A stretch of DNA of 64,000 bases from CAVPNY01 sp963706905. GTDB taxonomy: Bacteria; Chloroflexota; Anaerolineae; Anaerolineales; UBA4823. Made by a program: the position numbers and the translations under genes. Position 1 is the first letter of the stretch. Each line of letters opens with the position of its first letter. The DNA lies in contig CAVPNY010000012.1 of the NCBI GenBank assembly GCA_963706905.1, positions 186,001 to 250,000 of the forward strand, given 5' to 3'. Positions 1-7,072 of the stretch are shown here, piece by piece. Under the pieces are notes generated by a model. The model was given only the letters and a program-made list of their open reading frames with translations, had not been told where the DNA came from and made no database searches.

Positions 1-32
1 TACCATGGACCTGCTCATTTGTAACGGGAGAA

Positions 33-71
33 AGAATCTGGTCAGGTGGTCTGACCATCTGACCAGATTCT
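33..71. promoter_or_regulatory. Nested palindrome, candidate GntR/FadR-type operator
   Basis: A 39-base palindrome centred on base 52. The outer arms (33-45 and 59-71, 13 bases each) are exact inverted repeats; the inner arms TGGTC (47-51) and GACCA (53-57) form the core TGGTCTGACCA; the only non-pair is G46/T58. Half-sites TGGTC occur at 39 and 47, GACCA at 53 and 61. The core matches the TGGTCnGACCA pattern known for FadR-subfamily GntR repressors. It lies 180 bases before the polyphosphate kinase and may instead serve a gene left of the window. As RNA it would also form a strong hairpin, but no T-run follows. Confidence 0.5.
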
Positions 72-180
72 AGATCAGGTCGGGGCGGATGTCAAGCAGC
101 AATCGGTACTATTTGGCTCTTAGCTTTCTTTTCTATTTGTAGATCTCCCAGATGGTGTGCTAGCCGAATTCGTCCCTTGG

Positions 181-189
181 TGGTATTAT
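181..189 (+). promoter_or_regulatory. Extended -10 promoter upstream of ppk2
   Basis: TGGTATTAT fits an extended -10 element (TG, one base, then a TATAAT-like hexamer). No good -35 is visible. The predicted transcript start near 196 would leave a leader of about 55 bases containing the ribosome site AGAGG just before the ATG at 252. Confidence 0.35.
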
Positions 190-251
190 TTTTTCAACCA
201 GAGCAAACAAACATTTAGCAATAAGCCTGCATCAGTCACAAAGAGGTCAAC

Positions 252-1056
252 ATGATTCAATATCTGGTTAAACCAGGGAGCAAAGTCCGCCTGAGCGAAT
301 GGGATCCCAACGACAGCTCAGCTTTTGAGGGGGACAAGGACGCTGGCAAAGATGTGCTCAAAGAGATTAACTTAGACCTGGCAAAACTCCAGGAAGTATT
401 GTTTGCTGAGAATAATCATCGAATTCTGATTGTCCTGCAGGGAATGGACACCAGCGGGAAAGATGGGGTGATCAGCCATGTTTTCGAGGGTGTCGATCCG
501 CAGGGATTGAAGATCGCAAACTTCAAAGTACCCTCGGAGTTAGAGCTGGATCATGATTACCTGTGGCGAGTCCACCAGCACACACCCGGAAAAGGGGATA
601 TCGCTATTTTTAACCGCAGCCATTATGAAGATGTCCTGGTGGTGCGAGTGCATGAATTGGTCCCGAAACAAGTCTGGTCAAGGCGGTACGACCAGATCAA
701 CCATTTCGAGAAGCTGCTGGCTGAGGAAGGATGCACCATCCTCAAATTCTATCTCCATATTGACCATCGAAGAGCAAAAAGCACGTTTGCAAGCTCGCCT
801 GGATGATCCAACCAAAATCTGGAAATTCCGCCTTGGCGATCTGGACGAAAGGAGATTGTGGCCAGAATACATCAAAGCCTACGAAGACGTGCTGAGCAAA
901 ACCAGCACCGATTGGGCACCCTGGTATATTGTCCCAGCCAACAAGAAATGGTACCGGAATATCGTCGTCGGTAAATTACTGACCGATACGCTGCGCAAAT
1001 TGGATATGAAGTACCCCGTGTCAGAAGAAGATCTGAGTAATGTAGTGATTGAATAA
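252..1056 (+). CDS. ppk2: Polyphosphate kinase 2 family protein (frameshifted)
   Basis: PPK2-family enzymes transfer phosphate between polyphosphate and nucleotides in the cytoplasm. The frame from 252 gives a Walker A-like GMDTSGKDG (residues 64-72) and the family signature around FNRSHYEDVLVVRV (120-133). That frame ends early at 806; the normal C-terminal part (from IEEQKARLQARL) continues in another frame to 1056. Removing one base of the CC at 764-765 restores a continuous 267-residue protein, the usual length for single-domain PPK2. The start ATG at 252 follows AGAGG. Either the gene carries an extra base or the sequence has an error. The subclass (ADP or AMP phosphorylating) cannot be read by eye. 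Confidence 0.85.
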
Positions 1057-1083
1057 TCCAAAGGTCAAGCCATAATCCATGAG

Positions 1084-1470
1084 ATGAATGGTAAGCCGAT
1101 CCGATTCATCAACGAACGCATTGAGGTCTTCTACGATCAGCCCCCGGTTCTCGAGAAAAAGCCAGGCTGTCCGGATGGATTTAAGTGGCAGGATCAGGTG
1201 TACCAGATTACAGACCGGATTGCGGAGTGGCATGATTATCAACGCAGAGGGCGAATGGCACGCAATATGTCTCCAAGCCATGCGTCAGCCGCCGGACAAC
1301 GAGGCTCGTGGGGAGTTGGTCAGGATTATTACCGCGTGCTGACGGACACTGGACAGGTTTTTGATATATACTATGATCGCGCCCCGCAGGATGCAGATCG
1401 ACGCAAGGGGGAGTGGTTTATTTACCGGGAGCTCTCCATCGAAGATATAGCAGATTCCTCCGAGCCATAA
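1084..1470 (+). CDS. DUF6504 family protein
   Basis: A 128-residue soluble protein resembling the DUF6504 family, recognised by the conserved run of PGCPDGFKW near residue 28, EWHDYQRRGRMARN near 47 and FDIYYDRAPQDADRRKGEWF near 93. In actinobacteria relatives are often found near translesion-synthesis genes, but the biochemical function is unknown and nothing here adds such a link. It follows ppk2 with a 27-base gap and is probably cotranscribed. It is rich in Arg, Asp and Trp and has no signal or membrane segment. Confidence 0.7.
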   Translation: MNGKPIRFINERIEVFYDQPPVLEKKPGCPDGFKWQDQVYQITDRIAEWHDYQRRGRMARNMSPSHASAAGQRGSWGVGQDYYRVLTDTGQVFDIYYDRAPQDADRRKGEWFIYRELSIEDIADSSEP

Positions 1471-1481
1471 TCAATTCATCT

Positions 1482-2246
1482 ATGACCAACGACGAGTTGA
1501 TCGCATTGACCTCCCCACCAAAGCAGTATATCTGGACCTGGCGCGACCTGGTCATTATTCTGCTGGGGACTTTATTCCTCCTGGTGGCGGGAGTCGCCCT
1601 CTTTTATGCGCTTGCCGGGCTCAGCGGCCAGACGATCGAGGAACTGTCTCAACCGAGCATGGCACAAAGCCTGGCGCTCGCCGCGCTCGAGGCCATAGCT
1701 CTGGTAGCTGGTATATACCTTTTTGGGCTGCGTCGAAAGAAGCTGGGCTGGCAGGTACTGGGTATCAAGCCAGTGAGCGGTATGTGGGTGGCGATCACAG
1801 TGGCTGTCTCCATTTTCGCAATTCCTGTCACTGGATTAATCACCATCCTGGTTGTGCTGGCGCTTGGCTTGCCCATGGAAAATCCACAGTTGGATTTTCT
1901 CTTGCCCGATGACATCAGTTTACCAACTGCGGCGCTGATGCTATTATTGACCGGCATTGCAGTGCCGATCGCCGAAGAGCTGATTTTTCGGGGTTTTTTG
2001 TATAATTTTCTAAAGGAAAGGTGGGGAGTGTGGCCTGGAGTGGTGATCAGCTCGCTCATCTTCGGGATTATCCACGCTGACTTTGCGGTTGGATTCACCG
2101 CGTTCATGTTAGGAATTTTATTGGCCGTCCTTTATGAATACAGCCACTCGCTGTGGACTTCCATCCTGGTGCATGCGATTAATAATAGCGCCAAGATCGC
2201 ACTTTTATACATCCTGATTAAACTTGGATTGGATAACCTGGTTTGA
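1482..2246 (+). CDS. CPBP family intramembrane metalloprotease
   Basis: A 254-residue polytopic membrane protein of the CPBP (CAAX protease and bacteriocin-processing, Abi) family. All three signature motifs are present: the EExxxR motif (E165, E166, R170 in AEELIFRG), a conserved His in IIHADF (H198) and HxxxN in HAINNS (H231). These residues bind the catalytic metal in the Rce1-like fold. The ATG at 1482 is preferred over an in-frame start at 1413, which would overlap the previous gene by 58 bases. The substrate is not predictable; homologues process peptides or act in stress and bacteriocin immunity. Confidence 0.85.
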   Translation: MTNDELIALTSPPKQYIWTWRDLVIILLGTLFLLVAGVALFYALAGLSGQTIEELSQPSMAQSLALAALEAIALVAGIYLFGLRRKKLGWQVLGIKPVSGMWVAITVAVSIFAIPVTGLITILVVLALGLPMENPQLDFLLPDDISLPTAALMLLLTGIAVPIAEELIFRGFLYNFLKERWGVWPGVVISSLIFGIIHADFAVGFTAFMLGILLAVLYEYSHSLWTSILVHAINNSAKIALLYILIKLGLDNLV

Positions 2247-2271
2247 TACGATCTAGGAAATGAGGAATTCT

Positions 2272-3576
2272 ATGAAACCCCATAATCGCTATCGCTGGTT
2301 TGTCGTCGCTGTATTCTTCATTTTTATGCTGCTCCACCAAACCGATAAACTGCTTATCGGGCCGCTGACAACACAGATCATGGAGACCTTCCAGATCGAT
2401 GAAGTCCAGATGGGCGCACTGACCACCGGCGCCCTGCTTGTTGGAGCGATACTATATCCGGTGTGGGGATATCTCTATGACCGCTACGCCCGATCCAAAC
2501 TTTTGGCGCTGGCGGCTTTCATTTGGGGTTCGACCACCTGGTTGAGCGCCATTGCCCCTACTTATCCGACTTTCCTGGTGACGCGCGCCTCCACCGGGGT
2601 CGACGATTCTTCATACCCAGGCCTGTACAGCCTGATCTCGGATTATTTCGGGCCTCAATTGCGGGGAAAAGTTTATGGTCTATTGCAACTGAGCCAACCG
2701 ATTGGTTACATGATCGGTCTCTTGATGGCAACCTTGTTAAGCGGGTTGCTCGGCTGGCGCGGCATCTTCTACATCACCGGTACATTGGGGATTGTGATCG
2801 CGATCATTATCTTCTTCGGCGTGAAAGAGCCGGAGCGGGGCCGCGCCGAGCCAGAGTTGGAGGAACTTGAGAAGATCGGTGTCTACCGGTTCAATATGAA
2901 GACCGCCTTGGGATTGTTCCGCAAGCGCAGCCTGATCCTGCTCTTCCTGCAAGGCTTTGTTGGGGTATTCCCCTGGAATGTGATCACCTATTGGTTTTTC
3001 CATTACCTTGAAACCGAACGCGGCTATGATGAGACTTCCGTTCTCACCACCATGGCGCCGGCGATTCTCGTGCTGGCGGCTGGTTATTTCATCGGCGGAG
3101 CTTTAGGCGACTTCTTTTTCAAACGCACCCCACGCGGCCGGGTACTGGTGTCCCTGTTTGGGGTGATCGCCGGAGCGATCTTCCTGACTTTTACAATGAA
3201 TGTCCCTCTCGAGAATCAATTGCTCTTTACAGGGTTGTTGATTTTGACAGCTTTCTTTATGCCCTTCGCCTCGCCGAATGTCATTTCAACCGTGTATGAC
3301 ATCACACTGCCAGAAGTGCGCAGCACTTCGCTGGCTGTGCAGTACTTCATCGAGAATTTTGGCGCAGCTATGGCGCCCTTGATCGCGGGCTTCATCGCCC
3401 GGGATTCATCTTTTCAGGTGGCGATCCTCGCCATTTGCGTGACGGCGTGGACCTTAGGTGCCATCTTCCTGGCGTTTACCGCTTACCTCGTGCCGCACGA
3501 TATCGCAGTCCTGCGCGCCCAGATGCGCGAACGAGCCGAGATCGAAAAACTCAGATCAACCGAAAGCCAGGCTTAA
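2272..3576 (+). CDS. MFS transporter (Spinster/sugar-phosphate-like)
   Basis: About 434 residues with the usual 12 hydrophobic segments of the major facilitator superfamily and the loop 2-3 motif around GYLYDRYARSK. The first helix (FVVAVFFIFMLLHQTDKLLIG) resembles Spinster-like and anion/sugar-acid carriers. ATG at 2272 has GAGGAA seven bases upstream; an ATG at 2260 is a less likely alternative. The substrate is unknown. The unusual STGVDDSSYPG in place of the typical G-EA motif of helix 4-5 may be substrate-related. Confidence 0.8.
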   Translation: MKPHNRYRWFVVAVFFIFMLLHQTDKLLIGPLTTQIMETFQIDEVQMGALTTGALLVGAILYPVWGYLYDRYARSKLLALAAFIWGSTTWLSAIAPTYPTFLVTRASTGVDDSSYPGLYSLISDYFGPQLRGKVYGLLQLSQPIGYMIGLLMATLLSGLLGWRGIFYITGTLGIVIAIIIFFGVKEPERGRAEPELEELEKIGVYRFNMKTALGLFRKRSLILLFLQGFVGVFPWNVITYWFFHYLETERGYDETSVLTTMAPAILVLAAGYFIGGALGDFFFKRTPRGRVLVSLFGVIAGAIFLTFTMNVPLENQLLFTGLLILTAFFMPFASPNVISTVYDITLPEVRSTSLAVQYFIENFGAAMAPLIAGFIARDSSFQVAILAICVTAWTLGAIFLAFTAYLVPHDIAVLRAQMRERAEIEKLRSTESQA

Positions 3577-3657
3577 TCTTAACTTCTGCAACTGCGCGTT
3601 CCAGGAAATAATAAAAATAAATAAAATATAATAAGCACTATTCTTATTGGAGGTATT

Positions 3658-3927
3658 TTGAGTCAATCTAATCTATTGGGATGCGGGCTGCAAGATTTCG
3701 GAAGGCAAAGACCGGAAGTTGACTGGGAAATATGTCAGGGATGTGACCCTTGTGAAGCACGCAAGGTGTGTAAGACACGCGCCATCATGCAGCTCGATCC
3801 AGGTGAGCCCGTATTCATCGAGCTAGGCAGATGTAATGCATGCAATAAATGTGTCTCTGCCTGTGCTTTTGGTGCGATCGTCCTTAATAAAAATCACTAC
3901 GTCTTCCTGCGCAATGCCCCGGAATAA
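3658..3927 (+). CDS. Small 4Fe-4S ferredoxin-like protein
   Basis: An 89-residue protein with two cysteine clusters. The second (C59-x2-C62-x2-C65-x3-C69, CNACNKCVSAC) is a normal 4Fe-4S pattern, though without the Pro that usually follows. The first (C26-x2-C29-x2-C32-x5-C38) has an enlarged last spacing. The TTG start is decided by an excellent ribosome site GGAGG at 3649-3653. The partner enzyme is not evident from the neighbours. It probably carries electrons in the cytoplasm; alternatively it is a small Fe-S domain split from a larger oxidoreductase. Confidence 0.7.
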   Translation: MSQSNLLGCGLQDFGRQRPEVDWEICQGCDPCEARKVCKTRAIMQLDPGEPVFIELGRCNACNKCVSACAFGAIVLNKNHYVFLRNAPE

Positions 3928-3964
3928 ATGAATATTTGGATTTAAAGAGATAGTGATTAAATTA

Positions 3965-4002
3965 TTCTAAAAATTGCGGGACTACACCCGCAATTTTTAG
4001 AA
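3965..4002. terminator. Bidirectional terminator hairpin
   Basis: A perfect 16-base inverted repeat (3965-3980 and 3987-4002) around the six-base loop ACTACA. The stem has a GC top (TTGCGGG/CCCGCAA) and A/T-rich bases at both ends, so it can work on both strands. It sits between the convergent ferredoxin gene and the cysteine-ligase gene. Confidence 0.85.
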
Positions 4003-4027
4003 TCAACAACGCCCAACCTTCTGAAAA

Positions 4028-5293
4028 TCACGTTTGTAGGATTTTAAATCGTTTCAGGTGTTCACTCCACCCATCGACGACCCGAGTTTCCGGCTCTGAG
4101 TGATCCATCTGCAATCCAAAAACAGAGCCCATCCTGCGGATAGCCTCCTGCGCTGTAGTAAGCGTTTTCCCAGATTTCGCGCCTTCGATAATCTCATCTG
4201 ACAGACCGCACAGGACCTGCAATGCGGCTGGCGTGTTGAGATCATCATCCAATGCAGCCGCGGAGGATTTAATTGCCCATTTCGGATCGATAGGAACTCC
4301 TGAGTCACCCTGTGCGGCAAGCGCGAGATTGATCTTCTTCGAGATATCCTCTGCATCGATTAATTCAGCTGCGGAGTGGCTCCACACATCGCGATAATGG
4401 TGCCTGCCGAGATAAATACGCAAGCCATCTGGTGAATAGCTCTTGAGCAGATCGCGCACCATGATCAAATTCCCAAGCGATTTGCTCATCTTGGCGCCTT
4501 CATGGTACACCATCGCCGCATGAATCCAGAAGCGGACAAATGGTTTCTTATGGGTGACCGGTTCAACCTGGGCGATTTCGCATTCATGGTGCGGGAAGAT
4601 CAGGTCTCCGCCGCCGCTGTGAAAGTCAATCGTTTCCCCTAAGAATTTGGTCGACATGGTCGAACATTCGATGTGCCAGCCCGGTCTGCCAGGTCCCCAG
4701 GGGCTAGGCCAGGCCGGCTCATCCAGCGCTTGAGCCTGCCATAGAACAAAGTCAAGCGGGTCTCGTTTGCGGGGATCATCGGGATTATTGCCACGCTCAT
4801 TGGCAACGGGCAGCATTTCTGCGAAGGGAAGATCGCTCAGCTTGCCGAAATCAGGCCAGGAGGCAACTTCGAAGTACACATTTCCACCCGATTTATAGGC
4901 GCATCCCTGAAACAGGAGCTTCTCAATCAGCGAGATGATCTCCGGGATGACATCGGTCGCCCGCGGGTAGAAATCAGGCGGGCGGACATTTAGCAAAATT
5001 AAATCCTGGATAAAATGGGATGTCCAACGATTGCCCAGGTTCTGCCAATCCTCGCCAACCTCCCGGGCTTTACGCAGGATATCGTCATCAATATCGGTAA
5101 CATTTTGAGCGTACCGAACCAACAGTCCTTTGTATTCGAGATAACGGATAAGAATATCCGCTGATGTATAGGTAAACGCATGCCCGAGGTGGGTCGTGTC
5201 GTATGGAGTGATCCCGCAGACATAAATGCTAACTGAATCACCCTGGGGATAGAAAGGCTCGATGGATTTTGACAATGAGTTATAGAGTTTCAC
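4028..5293 (-). CDS. CysRS/MshC-family cysteine ligase
   Basis: A 421-residue class I cysteine-activating enzyme. Visible are C26 in VCGITPYDTTHLGHA (HIGH box as HLGH, 35-38), a second zinc ligand C210 in HIECS, H235/H236 in LIFPHHE and the KMSKS loop (268-272, KMSKSLGN). It activates cysteine with ATP. CysRS proteins usually have CGPTVYDxxHIGN and about 460 residues with a C-terminal anticodon-binding domain. This protein has the CGITPYDxTHLGHA signature, the NPDDPRKRDPLDFVLW stretch and the short C-terminus of MshC, the mycothiol-pathway Cys:GlcN-inositol ligase. It may be an MshC-like ligase for another amine, or a divergent CysRS. Confidence 0.75.
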   Translation of the reverse strand: MKLYNSLSKSIEPFYPQGDSVSIYVCGITPYDTTHLGHAFTYTSADILIRYLEYKGLLVRYAQNVTDIDDDILRKAREVGEDWQNLGNRWTSHFIQDLILLNVRPPDFYPRATDVIPEIISLIEKLLFQGCAYKSGGNVYFEVASWPDFGKLSDLPFAEMLPVANERGNNPDDPRKRDPLDFVLWQAQALDEPAWPSPWGPGRPGWHIECSTMSTKFLGETIDFHSGGGDLIFPHHECEIAQVEPVTHKKPFVRFWIHAAMVYHEGAKMSKSLGNLIMVRDLLKSYSPDGLRIYLGRHHYRDVWSHSAAELIDAEDISKKINLALAAQGDSGVPIDPKWAIKSSAAALDDDLNTPAALQVLCGLSDEIIEGAKSGKTLTTAQEAIRRMGSVFGLQMDHSEPETRVVDGWSEHLKRFKILQT

Positions 5294-5484
5294 AGTCCAC
5301 CTGATCGGAAATTTAGTTGTAAGAATTTACACACATGACCGATAGATATTTTACCCTTTTTCCGGATGATATTTGAGCCTGGGGTGAATTGTAGTCTGTG
5401 TGTGTTATCCAAGGTTGATTTATGAAAAGAAGAGGGTGACGGTAATCTTTAAATCCGAATTTACGCCAAGCAACGATCAGATAA

Positions 5485-5493
5485 TGATAGAAT
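5485..5493 (+). promoter_or_regulatory. Extended -10 promoter of the glp operon
   Basis: TGATAGAAT is an extended -10 element 23 bases before the glpK start. The predicted transcript start near 5500 leaves a short leader of about 16 bases that still contains the ribosome site GAGAGG. No clear -35 box is seen. Confidence 0.4.
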
Positions 5494-5515
5494 TAATCCA
5501 AGAGAGAGGTCAACA

Positions 5516-7027
5516 ATGCCGAAATTCATCGCCTCCATCGACCAGGGAACTACCAGCACGCGCTGCATATTATTCGATCACCCCGGGCAGGCGCGCGCGG
5601 TCGCCCAAAAAGAGCACCAACAAATATTCCCTAAACCCGGATGGGTTGAGCATGACCCAATGGAGATATGGGAGCGCACTAGAGAAGTTGTCTCCGGGGT
5701 GATTGCTCAAGCACAAATCACACCCATTAATATCGCCGCGCTGGGCATCACCAACCAGCGCGAGACCACCCTCGTCTGGGATAAAACCACCGGGAAACCT
5801 TTTTACAATGCCATCGTATGGCAAGATACCCGCACCAAGGAGATCTGCGATCGGCTGATCCAGGAAGGCGGAATTGACCGTTTTCGCCCGCAGGTTGGGC
5901 TGCCCGTGACGACATACTTCTCCGGACCGAAGATCCAGTGGATTCTCGAAAATGTGCCCGAGGCTCGCCATGCGGCGCAGCGCGGTGAGGCGCTCTTTGG
6001 AAACATCGATACCTGGCTGATCTGGCAGCTCACCGGTGGGCCTGGCAAAGGCGTGCATGTTACCGACGTAACCAACGCCAGCCGCACCATGTTGATGAAC
6101 CTGGAATTGTTGGATTGGGATGCAGAAATCCTGGAGTTATTAGGCATCCCGCACAGCATGCTGCCGTATATTGCACCTTCAAGCGAGCCAAATTTCTATG
6201 GCTGGACCATGAGCGATGGGCCTTTCCAAGGCTCAATCCCGATCGGCGGCGATCTGGGGGATCAGCAGGCGGCCCTGGTCGGTCAAACCTGTTTCAGCCC
6301 CGGCGAGGCAAAGAATACCTACGGCACGGGCTGCTTCATGCTGCTGAACACCGGGAACCAGATCGTACCTTCGCAGAGCGGATTGCTGACCACACTGGCG
6401 TACCGCTTTGGCACTCAACCGGCGGTCTATGCCCTGGAAGGCTCGATCGCCATCACAGGCGCCCTGGTGCAGTGGCTGCGTGACAACCTGGGGTTGATCC
6501 AGTCATCAGCCGAGATTGAAGCGCTGGCACAAACGGTTCAAGATAACGGCGGGATATATTTCGTGCCGGCTTTCTCAGGATTATTTGCCCCGCATTGGCG
6601 CTCTGACGCGCGTGGAGTTATCGTGGGGTTGACCCGCTATATCAACAAGGGGCACATTGCCCGGGCGACCCTGGAGGCGACTGCCTACCAGACGCGAGAA
6701 GTTCTGGATGCGATGCAAAAAGATTCTCAGGTCAACCTGCAGAAGCTAAAAGTTGACGGCGGCATGGTTTTCAATGAGCTGCTGATGCAATTTCAGGCAG
6801 ACCTGCTTAACGTCCCGGTGATCCGCCCAAAGATCACAGAAACGACCGCGCTGGGAGCTGCCTACGCAGCCGGATTGGCGTGCGGTTTCTGGCATAACCC
6901 GGATGAATTGAGAGAGAACTGGCAGGTAGATAAAACCTGGGCACCGCAGATGGATGAAAGCAACCGTGAAAAGCTATACAACGGCTGGCAGAAGGCCGTC
7001 AGCAAGAGTTTAGACTGGATCGATTGA
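5516..7027 (+). CDS. glpK: Glycerol kinase
   Basis: Phosphorylates glycerol with ATP to sn-glycerol 3-phosphate in the cytoplasm. The 503-residue length is that of GlpK. Family motifs are clear: the FGGY N-terminal phosphate loop DQGTTSTR (residues 8-15), the TNQRETT stretch, GNIDTWLIWQLTGG, the ATP-site YGTGCF loop, and DGGMVFNELLMQFQADLL in the C-terminal domain. It is the first gene of an operon with the glycerol-3-phosphate dehydrogenase genes (45-base gap to the next). No facilitator gene (glpF) is in the window, so glycerol would enter by diffusion or by a carrier encoded elsewhere. Confidence 0.97.
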   Translation: MPKFIASIDQGTTSTRCILFDHPGQARAVAQKEHQQIFPKPGWVEHDPMEIWERTREVVSGVIAQAQITPINIAALGITNQRETTLVWDKTTGKPFYNAIVWQDTRTKEICDRLIQEGGIDRFRPQVGLPVTTYFSGPKIQWILENVPEARHAAQRGEALFGNIDTWLIWQLTGGPGKGVHVTDVTNASRTMLMNLELLDWDAEILELLGIPHSMLPYIAPSSEPNFYGWTMSDGPFQGSIPIGGDLGDQQAALVGQTCFSPGEAKNTYGTGCFMLLNTGNQIVPSQSGLLTTLAYRFGTQPAVYALEGSIAITGALVQWLRDNLGLIQSSAEIEALAQTVQDNGGIYFVPAFSGLFAPHWRSDARGVIVGLTRYINKGHIARATLEATAYQTREVLDAMQKDSQVNLQKLKVDGGMVFNELLMQFQADLLNVPVIRPKITETTALGAAYAAGLACGFWHNPDELRENWQVDKTWAPQMDESNREKLYNGWQKAVSKSLDWID

Positions 7028-7072
7028 CGTCTCCGGGCTCAATCCTCTTTCAAGCAGAAAAAATAGAGGACT

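Noticed and set aside
553..1056. Separate reading frame starting inside ppk2
   Set aside because: Its first half is an out-of-frame shadow; only the last part is the true C-terminus of ppk2 after a one-base shift.
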